NCBI GenBank assembly: GCA_017442315.1
Contig: JAFRZX010000005.1
Location: 1 to 43,491, forward strand
Direction: 5' to 3'
Length of the DNA: 43,491 nt
Origin: Bacteroidales bacterium
GTDB taxonomy: Bacteria; Bacteroidota; Bacteroidia; Bacteroidales; UBA932
The notes below the pieces were generated by a model, which was given only the letters and a program-made list of their open reading frames with translations, had not been told where the DNA came from and ran no database searches. Both the position numbers and the translations under genes were made by a program. Shown here one piece after another: positions 15,401-24,111 of the stretch. How positions within the stretch are numbered: position 1 is the first letter of the stretch; every line of letters begins with the position of its first letter.

Positions 15401-15443
15401 TCACCTTGTACCGACCTCAGCCGGATTGTCACCTTTAGGTGAC
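15398..15443. repeat. Repeated TTGTCACCTT and hairpin in the PBP1A leader
   Basis: TTGTCACCTT occurs at 15398-15407 and 15426-15435. The second copy is also the left arm of a perfect hairpin, GTCACCT (15428-15434), two bases, AGGTGAC (15437-15443). The first copy overlaps the end of the -7 element. This could be an operator pair or a leader structure. Confidence 0.4.
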
Positions 15444-15477
15444 GGATAGCGGTGTGGGTTTCTAAATATTTTAAGGA

Positions 15478-17883
15478 ATGAATGAGATTACGCGTAAGAG
15501 AATAATAAAGTGGTTCTGGATATTGTTTTTCTTGCCGATTGTTTCGGTTGCAGGAATTATTGCAGCGGTATGGCTTTTTGCCGACATACCGTCGCTTGAC
15601 GACATTGAAAATCCGGAGATGAAGCTGGCCACTCAGGTCATAGCTGAAGATGGCGAGGTGTTGTCCACCTTCCATCTGGAGAACAGGTCTTTCGTCAATT
15701 ATGATGAACTTTCCCCATATCTTGTAGAGGCGGCTGTCGCTACGGAGGATGTCCGTTTCTATAATCATTCGGGCATAGATTTCAGAAGTCTTGCGAGAGT
15801 TGCCGTAAAGACGGTTCTGGGTGGTGACATGAGTCAGGGAGGTGGCAGTACCATCACTCAGCAGCTTGCCAAGATACTTTATAATGAGGATGCCCGTGCG
15901 AAGAATAATTCCATTTCCGAAAGAGACGGAGACAGGACATCTGTAAGGAAGAAAACCAAGATTGAGCGCGTCTTCGGTCTGGTGAAGATCAAGATTGTGG
16001 AATGGATAACAGCCGTAAAGCTTGAAAGGAAATATACCAAGAACGAAATAATGATGCTGTATATGAATAAGCTGGACTTCGGCAGTAATGCCTATGGAGT
16101 CAAGGCGGCAGCACGTACATATTTCGGTAAAGCTCCAATGGATCTGACTGTAGAGGAAGCAGCTACGGTTGTCGGTATTGTCAACAAGACGAGCCGTTAT
16201 AATCCGGCGATTAATCCGGATAAGTCATTGATGCGCAGAAACTATGTCCTTTCCAAGATGGAAAAGGCTGGTTATATTACAAAGGAAGTGTGTGATTCTG
16301 TCCAGCAGATACCTATAGTGCTGAATTATCAGAGACAGGACCATAATGCAGGTATCGGACTTTATTTCAGGGACATGCTGCGTCGTACCATGAATGCGAA
16401 GGAACCTAAGAGGTCATCATATTATCAGTATGAGGACTATGTTGTGGATTCTCTTTTATGGGCAGATGATCCGGTATACGGATGGCTTAACAAGAACACC
16501 AAGGCTGATGGAACTAAATACAGCCTTGATAAGGACGGTCTGCGTATATATACTACAGTAAACTACAAGATGCAGAAATATGCGGAGGAAGCGGTTGCCG
16601 AGCATCTTGGCCGTGATCTGCAGAAGAGTTTCTGGAAAGATATAAAGTGGAAGAAGAATAAGCCTTTCTCTGATGATGTGGAGCAGGAGACTGTTGACAG
16701 GCTTATGAGGCAGGCAAGGCGATGGAGTGACCGTTACAGGATGATGAAAAACTCAGGCTCGTCTGAGGAAGAAATAATCAAAAGCTTTTCCGAGCCTGTG
16801 AAGATGAGGGTGTTTGCCTGGAACAGGAAAGGATATGTGGATACAGTGATGACTCCTGACGATTCCATACGTTATTATAAATCACATCTGAGAGTCGCAT
16901 TTATGGCCATAGAGCCTAACACAGGTTGTATAAGAGCATATGTAGGTGGTCCAGACTACCGTTATTTCAAATATGACAATGTCCGTCAGGGAAAACGTCA
17001 GGTCGGCTCTACCATCAAGCCTTTCCTTTATACGCTTGCCATGCAGGAAGGAATGAGCCCTTGCGACAGGGTCGTCAATGTTCCTCAGACTTTTGTGGTG
17101 GGGGATACAACATGGACTCCTAAGAGTACGGACAGGGATGATTGGATAGGTCAGACCGTTACCTTGAAATGGGGCCTTACAAAAAGTTCCAACAATATCT
17201 CGGCCTATCTGATGAAGCTGTATGGCCCTCATGCAATGGCAGACATGATGCGGAAGATGGGCATAGGGAGTTATCTGGATGAGACTTATTCATTGTGCGT
17301 AGGTTCTGCAGACCTTAATGTATATGAGATGGTGTCTGCATACAATTCGTTCCCGTCTAAAGGTGAATACGTGTCACCTATGTTTGTGACCAGAATAGAA
17401 GACAGTATGGGAAATGTGCTGGGCGAATTCGGAAATTCGTCCAAGCATGAAGCCGTCAGCGAGTATACTGCCTATCTGATGGCCAATCTGATGCAGGGAG
17501 TTGTCAACAGCGGTACGGGTGTCAGACTCCGATCCAAATATGGCCTTAAGGGAGAAATTGCAGGAAAGACAGGAACTACAAATGATCAATCCGACGGATG
17601 GTTCATAGGTTATACACCATCATTGACTGCCGGTGTATGGGTGGGAGCTGAAGACAGACAGGTTCATTTTGAGTCCCTGGCCTTGGGCGGCGGCTCCAAT
17701 ATGGCACTTCCTATTTGGGGTATATTCATGAAGAAGGTTCTGGAAGACGGTACTCTGGGAATTTCGGAAACGGACCGTTTCATACCACCTCCAGGGATAA
17801 GTCTCGATCTGGATTGTGATGGCAGTGATGCGGATGCTGCTGTTAAGGTTGAGGAGGAAGAAAGCATATTCTTTGATTGGTAA
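15478..17883 (+). CDS. mrcA: Penicillin-binding protein 1A (bifunctional glycosyltransferase/transpeptidase)
   Basis: The 801-residue class A PBP has one N-terminal membrane helix (about 10-34). A GT51 glycosyltransferase domain shows EDVRFYNH (Glu90) and GGSTITQQL (122-130). The transpeptidase domain shows STIK (511-514), SSN (570-572) and KTGT (697-700). It polymerises and cross-links peptidoglycan in the periplasm. A linker with an acidic stretch lies between the domains. The AAGGA ribosome site precedes the ATG. The downstream ddl begins about 20 bases after the stop, so precursor supply and polymerisation are probably co-expressed. The acidic C-terminal tail (VEEEESIFFDW) has no recognised role. 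Confidence 0.95.
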   Translation: MNEITRKRIIKWFWILFFLPIVSVAGIIAAVWLFADIPSLDDIENPEMKLATQVIAEDGEVLSTFHLENRSFVNYDELSPYLVEAAVATEDVRFYNHSGIDFRSLARVAVKTVLGGDMSQGGGSTITQQLAKILYNEDARAKNNSISERDGDRTSVRKKTKIERVFGLVKIKIVEWITAVKLERKYTKNEIMMLYMNKLDFGSNAYGVKAAARTYFGKAPMDLTVEEAATVVGIVNKTSRYNPAINPDKSLMRRNYVLSKMEKAGYITKEVCDSVQQIPIVLNYQRQDHNAGIGLYFRDMLRRTMNAKEPKRSSYYQYEDYVVDSLLWADDPVYGWLNKNTKADGTKYSLDKDGLRIYTTVNYKMQKYAEEAVAEHLGRDLQKSFWKDIKWKKNKPFSDDVEQETVDRLMRQARRWSDRYRMMKNSGSSEEEIIKSFSEPVKMRVFAWNRKGYVDTVMTPDDSIRYYKSHLRVAFMAIEPNTGCIRAYVGGPDYRYFKYDNVRQGKRQVGSTIKPFLYTLAMQEGMSPCDRVVNVPQTFVVGDTTWTPKSTDRDDWIGQTVTLKWGLTKSSNNISAYLMKLYGPHAMADMMRKMGIGSYLDETYSLCVGSADLNVYEMVSAYNSFPSKGEYVSPMFVTRIEDSMGNVLGEFGNSSKHEAVSEYTAYLMANLMQGVVNSGTGVRLRSKYGLKGEIAGKTGTTNDQSDGWFIGYTPSLTAGVWVGAEDRQVHFESLALGGGSNMALPIWGIFMKKVLEDGTLGISETDRFIPPPGISLDLDCDGSDADAAVKVEEEESIFFDW

Positions 17884-17903
17884 TTTAATTTAAAATATTG
17901 AAA

Positions 17904-18920
17904 ATGAATCAATATAGATCGATAGCTGTAATATATGGAAGCGACTCTTCCGAGTGGGAAGTGTCTGTGTGCAGCGGTCAGTTCACTGCATCGCAGATGG
18001 ATAGGGAAAGGTACGATGTCTACGAGGTCTTCGCGCGTTTCGGGCACTGGTCTCTTGCAGCTTATAGGCTGAAAGGGAAAGACAGGGTTGAATTTCCGGA
18101 ATCAGATCGCCCTTTGATAGACAAGACTGACTTTTCGGTAACGGTAGACGGAGAGAAGATAAAGTTTGATTATGCCTATATCATGCAGCATGGTACGCCT
18201 GGGGAGAATGGCCTTATGCAGGGTTATCTGGAGATGCTTGGCATTCCTCATAGCGGATGCAATGCATTCGTTGCGGCCATTACTTTCGACAAGTTTTCCT
18301 GCAAGAGCTATATGAAGGATGTGGACTTCGTGAAGTGTGCTGATGATATTTTTATCAGAAAAGGGGAGAGCATGGACGGAATGGCACTAAAAGCTGTGGA
18401 TAAACTCGGACTTCCTATGTTTGTCAAGCCAACAGACGGAGGAAGCAGTTTCGGAGTGACAAAAGTAAAGAGGGCAGAAGATTTTGATAAGGCTGTAGAA
18501 CTGGCTTTTTCGGAAGGAAAGACGGTTATGGCAGAAAGTTTCATAAGCGGTAGGGAATTGACATGTGCAGTATATTCCGATGGTAAAGACAACATAGCCC
18601 TTCCTGTCATAGAGATAATAACGGAAAATGATTTCTTTGATTATGAGGCAAAATATAACGGTCATAGCAAGGAAGTCTGCCCTGCTCATATTCCGGATAT
18701 GCTGAGAGATGAAATACAGGAGGTGTCTAAAAAGATATATTCTCATCTGGGATGTTCCGGTCTTGTGAGAATTGATTATATCTGTTCAGATAAGGGGTTA
18801 TATTTCCTTGAGGTCAATACGATCCCAGGCATGACATCAGCATCCCTTGTTCCGCAGATGGTAAGGGCGGCAGGTCTGTCGATGACGGATTTCCTCACCA
18901 CGATAATAGAAAACTCCTGA
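17904..18920 (+). CDS. ddl: D-alanine--D-alanine ligase
   Basis: The 338-residue ATP-grasp enzyme joins two D-alanines for the peptidoglycan pentapeptide. It shows MQHGTPGENGLMQGYLEMLG at the first substrate site, MFVKPTDGGSSFGV in the ATP-grasp domain, and FLEVNTIPGMT at the metal-binding C-terminus. I chose ATG 17904; a TTG two codons upstream is less likely. The gene follows PBP1A by 20 bases and precedes prmC by 16, on the same strand. The N-terminal region (YGSDSSEWEVSVCSG) deviates slightly from the usual GGxSxEhexS motif but is recognisable. Confidence 0.93.
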   Translation: MNQYRSIAVIYGSDSSEWEVSVCSGQFTASQMDRERYDVYEVFARFGHWSLAAYRLKGKDRVEFPESDRPLIDKTDFSVTVDGEKIKFDYAYIMQHGTPGENGLMQGYLEMLGIPHSGCNAFVAAITFDKFSCKSYMKDVDFVKCADDIFIRKGESMDGMALKAVDKLGLPMFVKPTDGGSSFGVTKVKRAEDFDKAVELAFSEGKTVMAESFISGRELTCAVYSDGKDNIALPVIEIITENDFFDYEAKYNGHSKEVCPAHIPDMLRDEIQEVSKKIYSHLGCSGLVRIDYICSDKGLYFLEVNTIPGMTSASLVPQMVRAAGLSMTDFLTTIIENS

Positions 18921-18936
18921 CTTTTCATACTCAGAC

Positions 18937-19827
18937 ATGCTTTTGAAGAAACTGATAGAAACCGGTATTTCCGCACTTTCCGGATTGTATCCGGAAAAGG
19001 AAGCCGGGGAGATGGTCTATGCCTATATGGAGCACCTGCTGGGTGTGAAGCGGTATACCCATGTGATTTATCCCGAATATTGCGTGTCTGAAGAAAATGC
19101 TGAAAAGGCAATATCTTCGTTCCGGAGAATGTCTGCAGGTGAGCCCTTGCAATATGTTATGGGAAAATCGTGTTTCTATGGAAGAGATTTCCTTGTGACT
19201 CCGGATGTCCTGATACCAAGGCCTGAGACAGAACTTCTTTGTCGTGAAGTGATTCGTCATTTCTCTTCAATCTCAGAAAAACCATTGCGTATCCTGGACT
19301 TGTGTACTGGCAGCGGTTGTATTGCATGGACGCTTGCTTTGGAGTTGCCCGGTGCTGAAGTCATAGCTGCTGATATATCGGAAAAAGCATTGGAAGTCGC
19401 TTCGTCCCAGGACTTTCATGAAGAAATACTGCATTGCGGATCTTCTTCTCCTTCATTTGTTGAAGCCGATGTGCTTTCAGTGGACCCTGCTCTGCTGCCT
19501 GCTGGAAAATTTGATGTTATTGTCAGCAATCCCCCATATGTCAGGAATTCGGAAAAAAGTCAGATGCGTGAGAATGTGCTGGGTTATGAACCTCATATTG
19601 CCCTGTTCGTTACCGATGAAGATCCCCTTGTCTTCTATCGTGCTGTAGCAGAATGGGCTGTAAGAGTACTTGCTCCAGGAGGATTCGGCATTGTTGAAAT
19701 CAATGAAGCTTTAGGAAAAGACACGGTGGAAGTTTTCAGAGCAGCTGGCTTTTCTCCCGTCAGTATACTTCAGGATTTTTCTTCTAAAGATAGGTTTGTT
19801 ACATTCCATCGCGCTGATTTAGTCTGA
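18937..19827 (+). CDS. prmC: Peptide chain release factor N5-glutamine methyltransferase
   Basis: The 296-residue protein has an N-terminal helical domain and a SAM-dependent methyltransferase domain. It shows the substrate-region motif IPRPETE (93-99), the SAM loop DLCTGSG (121-127) and the catalytic NPPY (198-201). PrmC methylates the glutamine of the GGQ motif in release factors RF1 and RF2. Length is normal. It ends the PBP1A-ddl-prmC set and is followed at once by an intrinsic terminator. Confidence 0.93.
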   Translation: MLLKKLIETGISALSGLYPEKEAGEMVYAYMEHLLGVKRYTHVIYPEYCVSEENAEKAISSFRRMSAGEPLQYVMGKSCFYGRDFLVTPDVLIPRPETELLCREVIRHFSSISEKPLRILDLCTGSGCIAWTLALELPGAEVIAADISEKALEVASSQDFHEEILHCGSSSPSFVEADVLSVDPALLPAGKFDVIVSNPPYVRNSEKSQMRENVLGYEPHIALFVTDEDPLVFYRAVAEWAVRVLAPGGFGIVEINEALGKDTVEVFRAAGFSPVSILQDFSSKDRFVTFHRADLV

Positions 19828-19850
19828 GAAGCTCAGCTTCTGATTTTTTA
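19827..19850 (+). terminator. Intrinsic terminator after prmC
   Basis: AGAAGC (19827-19832), loop TCA, GCTTCT (19836-19841), followed by GATTTTTTAG. The stem starts within the prmC stop codon. It closes the PBP1A-ddl-prmC transcription unit. Confidence 0.7.
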
Positions 19851-19918
19851 GAAAAAATCTACACGTTTGCTTCTATGATCATGCCTTTCAGGTTTATGTG
19901 ATGGCTGTCTGGAAGTTT

Positions 19919-19945
19919 ATCCGTATACTTTTTGAGTACACGGAT
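19919..19945. promoter_or_regulatory. Inverted repeat over the -33 region of the lipoprotein promoter
   Basis: ATCCGTATACT (19919-19929) pairs with AGTACACGGAT (19935-19945) along 11 bp with one G-T pair, around TTTTG. The -33 TTTG (19931-19934) sits in the loop, with TTACTTTG 20 bases downstream (19955-19962). The layout suggests an operator controlling the downstream gene. Confidence 0.45.
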
Positions 19946-19954
19946 AGGTTTCCT

Positions 19955-19962
19955 TTACTTTG
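19955..19962 (+). promoter_or_regulatory. Promoter -7 element of the lipoprotein gene
   Basis: TTACTTTG with TTTG (19931-19934) exactly 20 bases upstream. It lies 33 bases before the ATG at 19995 and excludes most use of the in-frame TTG at 19971. Confidence 0.55.
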
Positions 19963-19994
19963 CGCTGTAATTGTTTTTTAAAAGGTTAAAGATT

Positions 19995-21203
19995 ATGGAG
20001 TCATCGGTGTGTAGGCTTTTGTGTGTGGTGGCAATGTCCTTTGCTGCCGTTATGCTGTCTTCATGTGAAGAACTGGATAATGATATAGAGAAGCATGCTT
20101 CTTCGGAAGACAGTACTTATGTGAGTTTGGATGAAGTGGCTGAAATTCTGTCTTCAGTACCGTTAGGGATAGAGCATCTTCTTGAAGTGCACGATGCAGT
20201 TATTGCATCTTCAGGAAACGGATATGATGAAGAATATACGATGAAGGATCTGTTTGAATTTCCCGGAAAAGGAGTTGGAGAGACTGTAGCCAGATCGGAG
20301 AGCAAGTATTCTGAACCATTGAGGGAACTGATAGAGAATCATGTCCGTTCACAAGCAATGACAAAATCTTCAGACAGCATTTCTGTCGACCCGGACAGAT
20401 ACCTCTTGGCTTTAATGTCTTCAGACATACAGATTTATTGGCCCTTTTCCGAACAATGGAACGGGAAAGATATGCCGGTAGTCACATTTGATCCTCAGGA
20501 TGGGTCGGAGGCAAATATAGGATATATGCTGACCGAAGATGCTGATGGCTCCAGAATTGTGCAGGAGATAATAGTGGATGAAGAAATGGCAAAGGAAAGA
20601 CCGGTATGGGTTGTGAACAGGAATTCAGATGCGGAATACACTTCATTGGAAATACTTCGTAAAGAGAATCCGGACTGGAATGCCGGAGGTGGAAATCTGA
20701 TAGTAAGACCTGCTTCCACCGGGTCAGTGAAGTCTTTGATATTAAAAGATTTTACAATGAAGCGTAACTATGACTCATGGTTTGGAGGGGCTTCGGAATT
20801 TTTTGTCAAGACAGGCTCAATTGAAGATTTTACTGCATCAACAGAAGCAGAACTTCGGCTGTATAATCCTACAGTGACGGATTTTATGATTGTTGTCAGA
20901 AGGAATCAGGTGGGAAAACCTCAGCCATTCAATGCCATGCTGGTATCGGATTGGAGCAAGCAGCTCACTCATTGCGCATTCATGATAATAGAAGAAGATG
21001 GCGGAACGAGGACGGAGTGGAAATGTACGGCATTGGTAAGAATAGAATCCAGGAGTTATGGCGTTGAATTGAATCTTCCGTTCTCTACGAGGGATGATGT
21101 GGTCTGGCGAGGTCAGCTCTCTGACAGATGGCTTGAAGCAAACAGCAATGTCGTAGGGCATTTTGGAGATGTGGACCTTACTTTTGAAATAGTGGAGTAT
21201 TGA
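19995..21203 (+). CDS. Putative lipoprotein of unknown function
   Basis: The 402-residue protein starts with a signal sequence ending in the lipobox LSSC (residues 21-24), so Cys24 should be lipidated. Acidic residues (EELDND) follow the cysteine, which does not match a typical surface-export signal of the SKDDD kind closely. I recognise no domain. Residues about 100-200 (RYLLALMSSDIQIYWPFSEQW, then VTFDP) and the aromatic, beta-rich C-terminal half look like a folded extracytoplasmic domain. The gene stands alone with its own promoter and a palindrome over the -33 region, and converges with the U32 gene, the two stops being 9 bases apart. No function is proposed. Confidence 0.8.
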   Translation: MESSVCRLLCVVAMSFAAVMLSSCEELDNDIEKHASSEDSTYVSLDEVAEILSSVPLGIEHLLEVHDAVIASSGNGYDEEYTMKDLFEFPGKGVGETVARSESKYSEPLRELIENHVRSQAMTKSSDSISVDPDRYLLALMSSDIQIYWPFSEQWNGKDMPVVTFDPQDGSEANIGYMLTEDADGSRIVQEIIVDEEMAKERPVWVVNRNSDAEYTSLEILRKENPDWNAGGGNLIVRPASTGSVKSLILKDFTMKRNYDSWFGGASEFFVKTGSIEDFTASTEAELRLYNPTVTDFMIVVRRNQVGKPQPFNAMLVSDWSKQLTHCAFMIIEEDGGTRTEWKCTALVRIESRSYGVELNLPFSTRDDVVWRGQLSDRWLEANSNVVGHFGDVDLTFEIVEY

Positions 21204-21212
21204 AGCCCTCTT

Positions 21213-23084
21213 TCAGGCTTTCATGACGGTCATCTCGCACTTATGGCAGTCAAAGTGCAGGATTAATCTACGTCCGTTATTGAGAAGAAACAATGGAGAA
21301 TTGCTTTTTGCGTTGTGGTGTTTCGGACACATTCCGATTTCATACCTGATGCAGTACCGTGTGCGCATAAGCTCTGCAGAATGGATATGATTCAATTCGT
21401 ATGCATCTTCAATATGTACGGCTCCAGCATCCTTGTAGAGTGTTTTGGAGATCCGGTTGGCCACATTACCTTTGTAGGAAATGGTGTTTTCGGATAATGG
21501 CTTGAAGTTTATGTCATCCAAATGGCATATGTTCAGTTCTTTCTTGCCGGCTGTCATGTTGTCAAGGTCTGCAGCAAGAGCTCTGCGTAGTCCGTTGATG
21601 GAAGATGCACTCATCAGAGGAAGACTATCCTGAGTATTGCAGTCATGTAATGCAAACCTATAGCCTCCGAAGGATTTTTCTATCTGTGACTTGAACATCT
21701 GATGCATTCTTCCGCTGTTTCCTGCAGTCTGATTCCCTGCCTCTTCGATTTTTGTGACAAGCCTGCCGTCTTCACTTGTTGCCTGTACAAGAACCTTCCA
21801 TATACCATCTTCCATGTAGAAAGATAAGGAAACACCTACTCTGATTTCTCTAGAACACCTTTGCTTCTCCAGCTCTTTTTCAAAAGCCGCATTGATGTTT
21901 CGGAATATATGCGCTCCCTCAAATATTTCAGGAAGATTTCTGCTTCTGATGACAGTACCTGTGCAGACATCTCCTCTGAATCCAGTTACATCCCCATTTC
22001 TGTCTACGAATGAGAAACCGTCACCGTTGTTCAGTATAATGGATTTGTTGATGGGTCTTATCTTTATGAATGCATTGCCTTTGCCGATTTCAGACACTTT
22101 CCCTATTTCCTCTCCCATGGACTTTGCTGCATCCATCGAAGCCCATTTTCCGCGTTTGCCATCTATGTAAAGTTCAGTATATCCTCTGTTGAATGTCTTT
22201 CCTGTATCTGGGGTGAATCCTCCTGTGACTATACCGAAAGAACTTCTTTCATATTCTTCAGGATGTTGATGAACGAGTGAGTCGAGTGCCAGAGAATAGT
22301 CTCTCACTACATTCTTTACATATGATTCGTTTTTCAGACGGCCTTCTATCTTGAAAGATGTCACACCTGCATATGCCAGGTCTTCTATCCGATTGCGCAG
22401 GTTATAGTCCTTCAGCGACAGCAGGGCTTTATCTCTGATCAGAATGTTTCCGTCTTTATCCGTGAGGTCATATCGTGAACGGCATGCCTGAATGCAAGCT
22501 CCTCTGTTTGCGCTTCGTCCTGAGATCATTTCAGAAAGATAGCATTGACCGCTGTAGCATACACATAGTGCCCCATGTACGAAGAATTCAAGTTCGCATG
22601 TTGTCGCTTTCCGTATGGCATGTATCTCCTCCAAAGACAATTCTCTTTCAAGAATCAGTCTTGAAAAGCCGAGACTTTCCAGGAATGCGGCCTGCTGTGG
22701 AGTGCGTATTGCGCATTGAGTTGATGCATGGAGTGGGATTCTGAATTCTCCGAATCTGTTTCCAAGACCTTTCCGTGCCATTTCCAATATGGCCATATCC
22801 TGCACTATTACGGCATCAGCTCCAGCATCCTGTACTGCCAGCATCTGGTCGTATGCTTCCTCCAGTTCTTCGTCATATATGATTGTGTTCAGGGTAACGA
22901 AAATCCTTACTCCGAAGCGATGTGCATAATCGCAGAGCTTACGTATGTCTTCTATGCTGTTGCCTGCGGCTTTGCGGGCTCCGAACTGCGGGCCGGCGAT
23001 ATACACAGCATCGGCACCGCAGTCGATTGCTGCGATGCCGATCTGGATATCTCTTGCCGGAGCAAGCAGTTCAAGTTGACGCAT
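21213..23084 (-). CDS. rlhA: U32 family protein, RlhA-like (23S rRNA hydroxylation factor)
   Basis: The 623-residue protein opens with ELLAPARDIQIGIAAIDCGADAVYIAG and contains the U32 cysteine block ALCVCYSGQCYLSEM (residues 172-186), plus Cys197 and Cys201 of CIQAC, which in this family bind an iron-sulfur cluster. A C-terminal extension like DUF3656 follows. This length and layout match E. coli RlhA (YdcP), which hydroxylates C2501 of 23S rRNA, rather than the shorter TrhP/YegQ that acts on tRNA. Databases often label it 'collagenase-like peptidase', but there is little support for protease activity here. It begins four bases before the stop of the TPR gene upstream on the same strand, so the two probably share a transcript. 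Confidence 0.82.
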   Translation of the reverse strand: MRQLELLAPARDIQIGIAAIDCGADAVYIAGPQFGARKAAGNSIEDIRKLCDYAHRFGVRIFVTLNTIIYDEELEEAYDQMLAVQDAGADAVIVQDMAILEMARKGLGNRFGEFRIPLHASTQCAIRTPQQAAFLESLGFSRLILERELSLEEIHAIRKATTCELEFFVHGALCVCYSGQCYLSEMISGRSANRGACIQACRSRYDLTDKDGNILIRDKALLSLKDYNLRNRIEDLAYAGVTSFKIEGRLKNESYVKNVVRDYSLALDSLVHQHPEEYERSSFGIVTGGFTPDTGKTFNRGYTELYIDGKRGKWASMDAAKSMGEEIGKVSEIGKGNAFIKIRPINKSIILNNGDGFSFVDRNGDVTGFRGDVCTGTVIRSRNLPEIFEGAHIFRNINAAFEKELEKQRCSREIRVGVSLSFYMEDGIWKVLVQATSEDGRLVTKIEEAGNQTAGNSGRMHQMFKSQIEKSFGGYRFALHDCNTQDSLPLMSASSINGLRRALAADLDNMTAGKKELNICHLDDINFKPLSENTISYKGNVANRISKTLYKDAGAVHIEDAYELNHIHSAELMRTRYCIRYEIGMCPKHHNAKSNSPLFLLNNGRRLILHFDCHKCEMTVMKA

Positions 23085-23087
23085 CTG

Positions 23088-24017
23088 TTAGAGGTTCTTG
23101 AGCTGTTCCTGAGCCTGAGGACCATACTGCGGGTCTGTAGAGGCCTTCTGGTAATATTCTCTTGCCTTTTCCTTGTTTCCTCCCTGCTGATAAAGTGCAG
23201 CTATAGTGAACTGTACTCCGCCAGCATCCTTTGCGTTAGGCTTGAGCTCAAGATACTTTTCATAGTATGCTATGCAGTCTGCGTTTTTGCCAAGCTTCTG
23301 GGCTGCACCTGCTGCAAGACGGTATGCATTTGCATTTTCAAGATAAGAATTTGCCTTCTTTGCGAAATCGATGACTTCCTGACTCTTTCCAGCCTTTCCA
23401 CTTGCCTGAGCCTTCTTGAGCCAGAAGTTTGAAAGCTGCTTCATAGCTTCGCTTTCGCGTCCGTGTCTTGCAGCCATGAAGAGAGCCTTTTCAGCTTCTT
23501 CAGGCTTGTTTACAGCCAGATATGTTCTTCCGAGCTGGAGAGTTGCCATGGCATTTGTTGAGTCAAGAGCCACAGACTGCTCATAAGCGGCCAATGCTCC
23601 TGCAGCATCCTTAGCCTTGAAAAGGTCATTTCCCTTGGAGAGATAAACCTTAGGAAGCATTTCTGATGCCTTCTCTGCTGTCGATGGATCTTCATAGAGT
23701 CCTGCAACTTCCACTGTCTTGTTGAGCTGAGCTACAGCTTCGTCATATGATTTAGCCTCAATCATATCCTTTGCGATCTCGTAATTGAGTGCTGGGATAG
23801 TTCCTTTGCAGTTGCCTGCCAGTTCTGCACCGTCTTCGCCAAGTGTTTCAGCCATTGCAAGGGCTTCCAGGAAGAGGTTCAGCGCACCTTCCTTGTTACC
23901 CATCTGAAGTTCCATGGCTCCATTGTTATAGATTTCAAGTGCTTTGTTTATATCCTGTGCGGACATAACACCAACTGTCATGATTGCAGCAGCGAACAAA
24001 AGGAAAAATTTCTTCAT
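23088..24017 (-). CDS. Secreted tetratricopeptide-repeat protein
   Basis: The 309-residue protein begins with a clear Sec signal peptide (MKKFFLLFAAAIMTVGVMSA, then Q). The rest is built of TPR-like helix pairs, for example ALAAYEQSVALDSTNAMATL (about 141-160) and CIAYYEKYLELKPNAKDAGG. It should sit in the periplasm as an interaction scaffold; the partner is unknown. A TATTTTTG promoter element lies 48 bases upstream and is divergent from that of the M16-like gene, with the two -7 elements only 13 bases apart. The rlhA-like gene follows after three bases. Confidence 0.88.
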   Translation of the reverse strand: MKKFFLLFAAAIMTVGVMSAQDINKALEIYNNGAMELQMGNKEGALNLFLEALAMAETLGEDGAELAGNCKGTIPALNYEIAKDMIEAKSYDEAVAQLNKTVEVAGLYEDPSTAEKASEMLPKVYLSKGNDLFKAKDAAGALAAYEQSVALDSTNAMATLQLGRTYLAVNKPEEAEKALFMAARHGRESEAMKQLSNFWLKKAQASGKAGKSQEVIDFAKKANSYLENANAYRLAAGAAQKLGKNADCIAYYEKYLELKPNAKDAGGVQFTIAALYQQGGNKEKAREYYQKASTDPQYGPQAQEQLKNL

Positions 24018-24064
24018 AATAAATCTATTTTTAAATATTAATAATCTTAAAACAGCACGAAATG

Positions 24065-24072
24065 CAAAAATA
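24065..24072 (-). promoter_or_regulatory. Promoter -7 element of the TPR gene
   Basis: The minus strand reads TATTTTTG, an exact TAnnTTTG match. It lies 13 bases from the -7 element of the divergent gene, so the two promoters overlap and may compete. Confidence 0.6.
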
Positions 24073-24085
24073 GGAATTTTGTTTT

Positions 24086-24093
24086 TAATTTTG
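24086..24093 (+). promoter_or_regulatory. Promoter -7 element of the M16-like gene
   Basis: TAATTTTG is an exact TAnnTTTG match, 19 bases before the ATG at 24112. The short leader supports this start over the upstream extension of the frame. Confidence 0.6.
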
Positions 24094-24111
24094 CATTCTT
24101 TAGAAGAATTT

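Noticed and set aside
15325-15768. N-terminal extension of the topA frame to 918 residues
   Set aside because: The extension covers the divergent topA and PBP1A promoters and part of PBP1A, while ATG 15324 has an AGGAG site and the normal N-terminus.
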